From assembly GCA_002350625.1 (NCBI GenBank), contig DEFE01000029.1:223-23103 (forward strand): DNA of 22,881 nucleotides. The letters are read 5' to 3'. The notes beneath the pieces were generated by a model. It saw only the letters and a program-made list of their open reading frames with translations. It was not told the DNA's origin and made no database searches. Both the position numbers and the translations under genes were made by a program. Source of the DNA: Lachnospiraceae bacterium UBA2860. Lineage in GTDB: Bacteria; Bacillota; Clostridia; Lachnospirales; Lachnospiraceae. Positions 1-6,138 of the stretch are shown here, in pieces (the first letter of the stretch is position 1; each line of letters begins with the position of its first letter).

Positions 1-60
1 CTTGCAGTGCGATTTCAAGCCCTGCGTTGCGAGGCCAAGGGCCCGCCGAGAGCCAGGAAG
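1..60 (-). repeat. Terminal repeat element, copy A (diverged, inverted)
   Basis: Read on the minus strand this segment carries the same core as copies B (91-183) and C (22789-22881): the 12-mer CTTGAAATCGCA (complement of 8-19) between GCAG and CTGC arms. It is preceded by a degenerate version of the GC hairpin that shares CTCGGCGGG. It faces copy B head to head, so bases 1-148 as a whole can fold into one long imperfect hairpin closed by the 12-mer and its complement. It is cut by the window start, so its far boundary is unknown. I see no protein gene here. Confidence 0.6.
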
Positions 61-90
61 GCGTAGTACAGGAAACCAATAAGTGGAATT

Positions 91-221
91 AAGCGCCCCT
101 CGGCGGGGCCGAGCGGTTTTAGCAGAGCTTGAAATCGCATACTGCAAGTACGTGTAGGGAACGGAGCAAAGAGAGAACATGGAGCTGTCGCTGCGCAGGT
201 ACAGCTGCTTTATTCAAATAG
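91..221 (+). repeat. Terminal repeat element, copy B
   Basis: Bases 91-183 match the reverse complement of 22789-22881 at 87 of 93 positions without gaps. Parts in order: a GC hairpin (96-104 with 108-116) followed by TTTT; a stem GCAG/CTGC (122-125 with 142-145) around the invariant loop CTTGAAATCGCA (128-139); an ACGTG-GGGAACG segment; AGAGAGAACATGGA. After a variable stretch that can form its own hairpin (AGCTGT/ACAGCT), the sequence TTATTCAAA (210-218) also recurs in copy C. Nothing in it resembles a known insertion sequence end that I recognise. It may be a REP/MITE-like interspersed element or a structured leader. Confidence 0.75.
96..120 (+). terminator. Terminator-like hairpin inside repeat B
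   Basis: An eight-pair GC stem with one C-C mismatch (96-104 against 108-116) closes a GGG loop and is followed directly by TTTT at 117-120. It would stop transcription entering from the left before recG. The T-run is short and an alternative stem GCCCC/GGGGC is possible, so termination is an inference from shape. Confidence 0.5.
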
Positions 222-280
222 AATTAATACTGGATATTATCAGGCTAATCAATAAAGGAAATTCGGAGAAATACGCATGA
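179..280 (+). CDS. Possible 33-aa upstream ORF overlapping the recG start
   Basis: This ATG-to-TGA frame of 33 codons begins inside repeat B with MELSLRRYSC and ends with its TGA at 278-280, overlapping the recG ATG (277-279) in an ATGA arrangement typical of translational coupling. Upstream there is only a weak purine tract (AGAGAG at 170-175) and a GGAG placed rather far (163-166). In repeat copy C the same start reads MDLQLRR on the minus strand before a stop after 11 codons. The start region is thus conserved although several codons differ. It has no recognisable domain and may be chance; a leader peptide is the other option. Confidence 0.2.
   Translation: MELSLRRYSCFIQIELILDIIRLINKGNSEKYA
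213..240 (+). promoter_or_regulatory. Possible promoter for recG
   Basis: A TATTAT box at 235-240 (five of six matches to the consensus -10) lies 16 bp after TTCAAA at 213-218 (four of six matches to -35). It sits just inside the AT-rich spacer after the repeat and about 35 bp before the recG ATG. The -35 overlaps the TTATTCAAA that is shared with repeat copy C. Confidence 0.35.
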
Positions 281-2325
281 AGCTTACCGATCTCAAAGGC
301 GTCGGCCCGAAAACAGAAGAGCTTTTCAATCGCGTCGGTGTCTTCACGCCGGAGGACCTCGTGCATTTTTATCCTGTCGGCTACGACGCCTACATGCCCC
401 CGGTGAAGATCGCTTCGGCGCGTGAAGGCGTGAAGTGCGCGGTGCGCGGCCGCATCGTGCGGGAGCCGCTGCTTCGGCGGACGGGCAGGGTCACGATCAT
501 CATGACGGAGATCAGCGACGGGACCGACACACTGCGCCTCAACTGGTTCAACGCGTCCTTCATCGCTAAGATGCTCCGGAGAGGGGCGGAGTTTGTCTTC
601 CGCGGCACGATAGCCGTCCGGAGAGGCGCGCGCGTCATGGACCACCCGGAGATTATAAGCCTCGAGAAATATGCGGCGCTCGAATCCACGCTTGTCCCCG
701 TCTACAGCCTGACCAAAGGCCTGTCGGGGAAAACGGTCGCAAGAGCCGTGCGCTCCGCGATCGACGCCGATCTCTCTGTTTTAAACGAGTATCTTCCCGA
801 GCGCCTGATCCACGTCCTGGGCCTCGCCGATGAGACCGACGCGATTGTCGGCATCCATTTTCCGGACAACATACAGATGTTTGAGCGCGCCAGAAGAAGG
901 CTTGTCTTTGACGAGTTCTTCCTCTTTGTGCTGGCTGTGCGCGCGCTCAAGGCGAAGGAAGAAGAGACTGAGAACCATTTTCGAATGAAAATGTCCTGGA
1001 AGTGCGAGGATGTGATCGACGCGCTTCCGTACCGGCTCACCGGCGCGCAGATGCGCGTCTGGCGGGAAATCGAGGCGGGGCTTTCCGGAGAGAAGCTCAT
1101 GTCCCGGCTCGTGCAGGGCGACGTCGGCTCCGGCAAGACGATCATCGCATTTCTGGCCATGATCATGGCGGCGGAAAACGGCTTCCAGAGCGCACTCATG
1201 GCGCCGACAGAGGTGCTGGCAAAGCAGCATTACGACAAGCTCTGCGCGCTTAAAGAGGCGCAGCAGCTGGACTTTGTGCGGCCGGTCCTGCTCACGGGAT
1301 CGCTGAAGAGCGCGGAGAGGCGGGAAGTCCTCAAGGGAATCGCAGACGGCACCTATACGGCCGTCGTCGGCACGCACGCCCTGTTCCAGGAGGGCGTCGA
1401 CTACAAGGCCCTCTCCCTGGTCATCACGGATGAACAGCACCGCTTCGGCGTAAAGCAAAGAGAAGCGCTGAGCGGAAAAGGCGCCTCGCCGCACACCCTT
1501 GTCATGAGCGCGACGCCGATCCCGCGCACGCTCGGCGTGATCTATTACGGCGATCTGGACATCTCCATCATCGACGAGCGCCCGAAGCGGCAGAAGCGCA
1601 TCAGAAATGCCGTCGTCGACACATCCTACAGAGCCAAAACCATTCACTTTCTGGATGAACAGATTGCGGCGGGGAGGCAGGTCTATGTGATCTGCCCGAT
1701 GATCGAGGATACGGAGGAAATGGATCTCGCAAATGTCACCGACGAGACCACCGCGCTGAAAAAGGAGCTTCCCGGGAGGCGCATCGCTTCCCTGCACGGC
1801 AGAATGAAGAGTGAGGAAAAGGAGCGCGTCATGGAGGCCTTCCTTAAGGGAGAGACGGATGTGCTCGTCTCCACGACGGTTGTCGAGGTGGGCGTCGATG
1901 TGCCGAACGCAACGGTGATGCTGATCATGAACGCGGAGAGATTCGGCCTCGCCCAGCTGCACCAGCTCCGCGGGCGCGTCGGGCGCGGACCGCATGAATC
2001 CTACTGTATCCTGATGGCCGGCCTAAAGACCGACGCGGCCGTCGAGCGGCTCAATATCGTCAAGGAATCGGAGGACGGATTTGCGATCGCCGAAAAGGAC
2101 TTTGAGATGCGCGGGCCCGGCGATCTCCTCGGCATCAGACAGAGCGGGGACGCGATGTTCCGCCTCGCGGATGTGACAAAGGACGCGCAGATCCTTAAGA
2201 CGGCAGGAGAGACAGCCCAGGCGCTCATGGAGGACGATCCGGCGCTCGTCATGGAGGATCACATCATGCTGAAGCGGGAACTGGAACGCTATATGACAGC
2301 AAATAACCGAAATATTGTTCTGTAA
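277..2325 (+). CDS. recG: ATP-dependent DNA helicase RecG
   Basis: RecG is a monomeric superfamily 2 translocase that remodels stalled replication forks and Holliday junctions in the cytoplasm. The 682-residue length is normal for the family. The N-terminal wedge/OB-fold region spans roughly residues 1-240, beginning with the helix-hairpin-like LKGVGPKTEELF. Helicase motifs follow in order: Walker A GDVGSGKT (281-288), the DEQH box (385-388), MSATPIPRT, and in the second RecA-like lobe VGVDVPNATVM and HQLRGRVGRG. The ATG at 277 is preceded by CGGAG about 7 bases away. It opens the first gene run and is separated from mgsA by 99 bases that could hold a promoter. No truncation or frameshift is seen. 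Confidence 0.97.
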   Translation: MKLTDLKGVGPKTEELFNRVGVFTPEDLVHFYPVGYDAYMPPVKIASAREGVKCAVRGRIVREPLLRRTGRVTIIMTEISDGTDTLRLNWFNASFIAKMLRRGAEFVFRGTIAVRRGARVMDHPEIISLEKYAALESTLVPVYSLTKGLSGKTVARAVRSAIDADLSVLNEYLPERLIHVLGLADETDAIVGIHFPDNIQMFERARRRLVFDEFFLFVLAVRALKAKEEETENHFRMKMSWKCEDVIDALPYRLTGAQMRVWREIEAGLSGEKLMSRLVQGDVGSGKTIIAFLAMIMAAENGFQSALMAPTEVLAKQHYDKLCALKEAQQLDFVRPVLLTGSLKSAERREVLKGIADGTYTAVVGTHALFQEGVDYKALSLVITDEQHRFGVKQREALSGKGASPHTLVMSATPIPRTLGVIYYGDLDISIIDERPKRQKRIRNAVVDTSYRAKTIHFLDEQIAAGRQVYVICPMIEDTEEMDLANVTDETTALKKELPGRRIASLHGRMKSEEKERVMEAFLKGETDVLVSTTVVEVGVDVPNATVMLIMNAERFGLAQLHQLRGRVGRGPHESYCILMAGLKTDAAVERLNIVKESEDGFAIAEKDFEMRGPGDLLGIRQSGDAMFRLADVTKDAQILKTAGETAQALMEDDPALVMEDHIMLKRELERYMTANNRNIVL

Positions 2326-2358
2326 ATTTCAAATTTTTGTGTAAAATGATGAGAACTT

Positions 2359-2411
2359 GTGGTACAATGCATGTAAGCATATATACATGTCAACCAAAAC
2401 CACGGTTTTTT
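2359..2411 (+). promoter_or_regulatory. recG-mgsA spacer: extended -10 and possible hairpin with T-run
   Basis: TGGTACAAT (2360-2368) is an extended -10 box. The best -35 candidate 17 bp upstream (TGTAAA) is weak. The same DNA can form an outer stem GTGGT/ACCAC enclosing an inner CATGTA/TACATG stem, followed by GGTTTTTT ending near 2411. The spacer may therefore either end recG transcripts, start mgsA transcripts, or both. The two readings are in competition and only experiment can separate them. Confidence 0.35.
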
Positions 2412-2424
2412 ATAGAGGTCGAAG

Positions 2425-2835
2425 ATGAATATTGGAATCATTGCACATAACAGCAAGCGCACGCTGATCGAGGATTTCTGTATCGCCTATAAAGGAATCC
2501 TCTCGCGGCACGATATCTATGCGACCGGCACGACGGGCAGAAGAATAGAGGAAGTGACAAGCCTGCATGTCCATAAGTTCCTGCCGGCTTCGCTCGGAGG
2601 AGACAAGCAGTTCACCGAGATGATCGAACGGGGCGCGATGGACATGGTCATTTTCTTCTACAACCCGTCCATGATCGAACCCAAGGACCCGGACATCAAG
2701 AGCGTCCTCTTTGCCTGCGACCAGAACACCATACCGCTCGCGACCAATATCGCCACGGCGGAGATGCTGATCCTCGGACTTGGCAGAGGCGATCTTGACT
2801 GGAGAGTTGATATAAGGAGCAGTGATATTCTATGA
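2425..2835 (+). CDS. mgsA: Methylglyoxal synthase family protein with altered active-site positions
   Basis: Methylglyoxal synthase converts dihydroxyacetone phosphate to methylglyoxal and phosphate, a bypass of lower glycolysis. The MGS-like fold is clear over 136 residues: AHNSKR (H8), TGTTGR (34-39), LGGDKQ (D60) and the C-terminal IPLATNIATAEML. The catalytic base of E. coli MgsA, Asp71, matches D60 and Asp101 matches D90. The residue matching Asp91 is N80 and the one matching His98 is K87; the Asp after the first His is also Asn. Activity is therefore uncertain, and an altered substrate or a regulatory role is possible. Its stop overlaps the rsmD start by four bases (ATGA), so the two are co-translated. 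The residue correspondence is from memory of the E. coli sequence. Confidence 0.85.
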   Translation: MNIGIIAHNSKRTLIEDFCIAYKGILSRHDIYATGTTGRRIEEVTSLHVHKFLPASLGGDKQFTEMIERGAMDMVIFFYNPSMIEPKDPDIKSVLFACDQNTIPLATNIATAEMLILGLGRGDLDWRVDIRSSDIL

Positions 2836-3389
2836 GAGTCATCGCGGGCACAGCCCGCTCCATGCCGCTGCGCACGGTCAAGGGAATGGACGTGCGGCCG
2901 ACAACCGACCGGACGAAGGAGACGCTTTTCAACATCCTGCAGACCCGCGTGCCCGGCGCGAGATTTCTTGACCTGTTTGCCGGATCCGGCTCCATCGGAA
3001 TCGAAGCACTCAGCCGGGGAGCGGAGACGGCTTATTTTGTGGAGCGGGACAGGAAGACACAGCAGCTGATCGAGGAGAACCTGGTCTTTACAAAGCTCAT
3101 CGGCGGGGCGAAGATCCTGAAAGGGGATGTGATGCAGGTGCTTCCGCGCCTCGAGGGCGAAGAACCCTTCGACATCATTTTCATGGATCCGCCGTTTCTC
3201 CATGACCTGGAGAAGGACGTGCTGACGTATCTTGCGAAGAGCAGCCTCCCGGCCCCGGACGGCATCATCGTCGTCGAGGCGCATCCGAAGACGGATTTTT
3301 CATACTTGGACGAGCTCGGGTATGAAATCATCAAGCATAAGATTTACTCTCTGAGCTCACACCTGTTTTTGAGAAAGCAGACGCCGTAA
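2832..3389 (+). CDS. rsmD: 16S rRNA (guanine(966)-N(2))-methyltransferase RsmD
   Basis: RsmD transfers a methyl group from S-adenosylmethionine to N2 of G966 in 16S rRNA during small-subunit assembly. The 185-residue protein has the expected N-terminal MRVIAGTARS, then VRPTTDRTKETLFNIL, the SAM-binding motif I FLDLFAGSGSIGIEALSRGA (residues 45-64), the acidic loop ending motif II (ERD, 71-73) and the amino-methyltransferase motif IV DPPF (119-122). The start lies in the last codons of mgsA, and the stop is followed by AAGGAGG that serves coaD. The rsmD-coaD pairing is widely conserved in Firmicutes. Confidence 0.95.
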   Translation: MRVIAGTARSMPLRTVKGMDVRPTTDRTKETLFNILQTRVPGARFLDLFAGSGSIGIEALSRGAETAYFVERDRKTQQLIEENLVFTKLIGGAKILKGDVMQVLPRLEGEEPFDIIFMDPPFLHDLEKDVLTYLAKSSLPAPDGIIVVEAHPKTDFSYLDELGYEIIKHKIYSLSSHLFLRKQTP

Positions 3390-3401
3390 GGAGGACTCCG
3401 G

Positions 3402-3890
3402 ATGGTAAGAGCGGTGTATCCCGGGACCTTTGATCCCTGCACTTTCGGGCATCTTGACATCATCAAAAGAGCGGCCAGTCAGTTCGATGAAGTCATCATC
3501 GGCGTTTTGCGCAATTCGGCAAAAACTCCGTTGTTTTCTACAGAGGAACGTGTTAATATACTTAGGGAAGTCACGAAGGACATTCCTAATATTGTTGTGG
3601 ATTCTTTTCACGGACTGTCTGTTGATTTCGTGAGAGAAAAGAACGCGCATGTGATCATCCGCGGACTCAGAGCCATCACGGATTTTGAGTACGAGCTGCA
3701 GATGGCGCAGACAAACCGGGTCCTCGCGCCGGACATCGACACGATGTTCCTCACGACATCCCTTGAGTACGCCTACCTGAGTTCTACGACCGTCAAGGAA
3801 GTGGCCGCTTTCGGGGAGGACGTCTCCAAATTTGTTCCGCCTTATGCGGCGGAGATGATGCGCAGGCGGTTCCGGCAGAAAGAATCATGA
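3402..3890 (+). CDS. coaD: Phosphopantetheine adenylyltransferase CoaD
   Basis: CoaD joins ATP and 4'-phosphopantetheine to give dephospho-CoA, the fourth step of coenzyme A synthesis. At 162 residues it has the usual length. The nucleotidyltransferase signature is YPGTFDPCTFGHLDII, with T14-x-G16-H17 in the (T/H)xGH position. RGLRAITDFEYELQMA and YLSSTTVKEVAAFG, both typical of CoaD, follow. A strong AAGGAGG (3388-3394) stands 7 bases before the ATG. A stretch around 3535-3610 is richer in A and T than the rest of the gene, but the reading frame is intact. Confidence 0.97.
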   Translation: MVRAVYPGTFDPCTFGHLDIIKRAASQFDEVIIGVLRNSAKTPLFSTEERVNILREVTKDIPNIVVDSFHGLSVDFVREKNAHVIIRGLRAITDFEYELQMAQTNRVLAPDIDTMFLTTSLEYAYLSSTTVKEVAAFGEDVSKFVPPYAAEMMRRRFRQKES

Positions 3891-3905
3891 AGGAGAAGAA
3901 AGTAT

Positions 3906-4592
3906 ATGAGCAGCAGAATCGAGCAGATTATCGAAGAAATCGAGGAGTATGTTGACAGCTGTAAGTTCCAGCCTCTCTCTACGACAAAGATCGTTGTCAA
4001 CAAGGAAGAACTGGAGGAACTGCTCCGCGAACTGCGACTGAAGACGCCCGATGAGATTAAGCGCTATCAGAAGATTATCTCCAACAAGGACGCGATTCTC
4101 GCCGATGCGCAGTCCAAGGCGGACGGGATCATCGCAAGTGCGGAAGCCCGGGCCAAGGAGATGGTAAGCCAGCACGAAGTCATGCAGCAGGCTTACGCGC
4201 AGGCCAATGACACAATCAACAAAGCAAATCAGCAGGCGCAGAGCATCGTCGATTCAGCCACGCAGGACGCCAACAACATCCGCTACTCGGCGATCACCTA
4301 CACGGACGACCTGCTCGCGAGCTTGGGCAACCTCCTCGGCTCGACCATCGATGAAGCCAATGCGAGATACAGCGCTCTGTCGCAGACACTGCAGTCGGCT
4401 TATACAACAGTCAAGCAGAACAGACAGGAGCTCGCCCCGCAGACGGCACAGATCGGCGCATCTTCAGAGGATGATGACGATTCCCTCTACGCAGGAGAGG
4501 ATTACGATCTCAGTGAGAACGATGATCTCGGAGATCTGGACGACCTTGATGATCTCGATGATCTTGACGACATCGACGACGATGAGATCTGA
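3906..4592 (+). CDS. Coiled-coil protein with a poly-aspartate tail, function unknown
   Basis: I do not recognise a characterised family. The 228-residue protein has no signal peptide or membrane segment. Residues 1-60 are a charged helical region (IEQIIEEIEEYVDS), and 61-125 are an Ala/Gln/Asp-rich helix with heptad character. A less charged helix to about 180 follows. Residues 188-228 are almost all Asp, Glu, Leu and Gly, with DDL repeated several times and a DDD-E-I end. Such proteins often sit after coaD in Lachnospiraceae and are loosely annotated as ATPase-like or V-type ATP synthase subunit-like; I see no nucleotide-binding motif. AAGGAG is placed 9 bases before the ATG. A strong terminator follows the stop, so it is the last gene of the recG/mgsA run. 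Confidence 0.85.
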   Translation: MSSRIEQIIEEIEEYVDSCKFQPLSTTKIVVNKEELEELLRELRLKTPDEIKRYQKIISNKDAILADAQSKADGIIASAEARAKEMVSQHEVMQQAYAQANDTINKANQQAQSIVDSATQDANNIRYSAITYTDDLLASLGNLLGSTIDEANARYSALSQTLQSAYTTVKQNRQELAPQTAQIGASSEDDDDSLYAGEDYDLSENDDLGDLDDLDDLDDLDDIDDDEI

Positions 4593-4615
4593 CCCGAATA
4601 AAGCTTATGATCGGA

Positions 4616-4649
4616 GGAACGTTCAGTGATGAGCGTTCCTTAACTTTTT
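4616..4649 (+). terminator. Rho-independent terminator after the coiled-coil gene
   Basis: Ten consecutive pairs (4616-4625 with 4630-4639, one T-G wobble) close a GTGA loop and are followed by TTAACTTTTT (4640-4649). Only 25 bases separate the T-run from the pepD ATG, so pepD needs a promoter upstream of or overlapping this hairpin, or read-through. A TATGAT at 4606-4611 is a -10 candidate but has no good -35 partner. Confidence 0.88.
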
Positions 4650-4674
4650 GAGAGGACAAAAGAGAGGAGCAGTT

Positions 4675-6123
4675 ATGGGATTACTTGACGATCTGAATCC
4701 GGAGCTTGTTTTCTACTATTTTGAAGAACTGACAAAGCTGCCCCACGGGTCCGGCAACACGAGGGCTGTGGCAAAGTATCTGATGACATTTGCGCAGGAG
4801 CGCAATATGAAGTACCGCGTCGACGAGGCCGGCAACGTCGTCATCTTCGCAGACGGCTCGAAGGGGTACGAGAACGCGGAACCTGTTATTCTTCAGGGAC
4901 ATATCGATATGGTCGCCGTGAAGAGCGCGGAGAGTACGCACGATTTTTCGAGCGATTCGCTCACCCTCGCGATTGACGGAGACGAGATCTATGCGGAGGG
5001 CACGTCCCTTGGCGGCGATGACGGCATCGGCGTCGCTTACATGCTCGCGGCCATCGATGATCCCGCGGTTGCGCATCCGCCTCTCGACTGCATCTTTACG
5101 ACGGACGAGGAGGTCGGCATGCTCGGCGCCGGGGCGTTTGACGCCTCCGACATCCGCGGCCATCTCATGATCAACCTCGATTCCGAGGAGGAGGGCGTCT
5201 TTACCTGCGGCTGCGCGGGCGGCGCCAGAGTGGACACGATTCTGCCGATCAGGCGCAGCAGGATCAAGGGCCTTCCGGTCGTTGTCTTCATCGACGGATT
5301 AAAGGGCGGGCATTCCGGCTCCATGATCGAGAGCGGCAGAGCCTCGGCCAATAAGCTGATGGGCCGCTTCCTTTACGGGCTGGACCAGAAGGTCGCGTTC
5401 TCTCTCGAGAAGGTCGCCGGCGGCGAGAAGGACAACGCCATCGCCGTCTCGGCCAAGGCGCATCTTGTCATCGACGAGGAGGACTACAGCGCGGTGGAGG
5501 CGTTCGCGGCGGCATTTGAGAAGGAAATCCGCTTCGAAATGGCCGGCACGGACGAAGGTGTTTCGGTGCATGTCTCGAAAGGCGACGTGCACAGGATCAG
5601 CGTCATTGAACCCGAGGAGCAGGAGAAGATCGTCTTCCTCCTCATGCATGCGCCTTACGGCGTCCGCCAGATGAGCGGGCTGATGAAGAATGTCGTGCAG
5701 ACCTCTTCAAATCCGGGCATCGTGCGCACGACGGACACGGAATTCGTCTGCGCGAACCTCGTGCGCAGCAGCGTGGCGAGCGGGAAGAACAGCCTCATAG
5801 ACGAGATCCGCTCCCTGGCCGACAAATGCGGCGCGCACGTCAAGATCTCCGGCGATTACGCCGAGTGGGTCTTCCGCAAGGAGTCCCCGCTGAGAGAGAA
5901 GATGGTGGCGGTCTATAAGGATATGTTCGGCGCCGAGCCGGTGATCAATGTGGTGCACGGCGGCGTGGAGTGCGGCATTTTCGCAAAGAAGATCAATCAT
6001 TTTGACGCCGTTTCCATGGGCCCGAATATGAAGGATATTCACACCTACAACGAAAGGCTTTCCATCTCCTCCTCGCGCAGAGTGTGGGAGTATCTGGTGA
6101 AGCTTCTTGCGGAGCTGAAATAA
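4675..6123 (+). CDS. pepD: Aminoacyl-histidine dipeptidase (PepD, M20 family)
   Basis: This is a cytoplasmic di-zinc M20 peptidase that cleaves Xaa-His and other dipeptides. The 482-residue length fits PepD. Metal-ligand positions match the E. coli enzyme: H76 (QGHIDMV), D115 (GGDDGIG), E145-E146 (TTDEEVGMLGA) and D169 (NLDSEEEG). The last His is H456 in DIHTYNERLSI near the C terminus. The dimerisation insert lies between about residues 185 and 380. I chose the ATG at 4675 because GAGGAG at 4664-4669 lies just before it; an in-frame TTG at 4648 sits inside the terminator T-run and is unlikely. The gene stands 15 bases before the alarmone synthetase, probably in one transcript. Confidence 0.94.
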   Translation: MGLLDDLNPELVFYYFEELTKLPHGSGNTRAVAKYLMTFAQERNMKYRVDEAGNVVIFADGSKGYENAEPVILQGHIDMVAVKSAESTHDFSSDSLTLAIDGDEIYAEGTSLGGDDGIGVAYMLAAIDDPAVAHPPLDCIFTTDEEVGMLGAGAFDASDIRGHLMINLDSEEEGVFTCGCAGGARVDTILPIRRSRIKGLPVVVFIDGLKGGHSGSMIESGRASANKLMGRFLYGLDQKVAFSLEKVAGGEKDNAIAVSAKAHLVIDEEDYSAVEAFAAAFEKEIRFEMAGTDEGVSVHVSKGDVHRISVIEPEEQEKIVFLLMHAPYGVRQMSGLMKNVVQTSSNPGIVRTTDTEFVCANLVRSSVASGKNSLIDEIRSLADKCGAHVKISGDYAEWVFRKESPLREKMVAVYKDMFGAEPVINVVHGGVECGIFAKKINHFDAVSMGPNMKDIHTYNERLSISSSRRVWEYLVKLLAELK

Positions 6124-6138
6124 CGGCGGGATAAAGCT

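Noticed and set aside
1..276. Insertion sequence or transposon at the left border
   Set aside because: There is no transposase gene, no target-site duplication visible, and the inverted copies enclose 22 kb of conserved housekeeping genes in their usual order.
781..1995. A 404-codon minus-strand open frame inside recG
   Set aside because: It is a shadow of recG; the composition is rich in Arg, Asp and His as in other shadows, and no family is recognisable.
4501..4590. Repeated GAT/GAC-CTC units as a CRISPR-like or satellite array
   Set aside because: The repeats are in frame and encode the Asp-Leu tail of the coiled-coil protein; there are no spacers and no cas genes.
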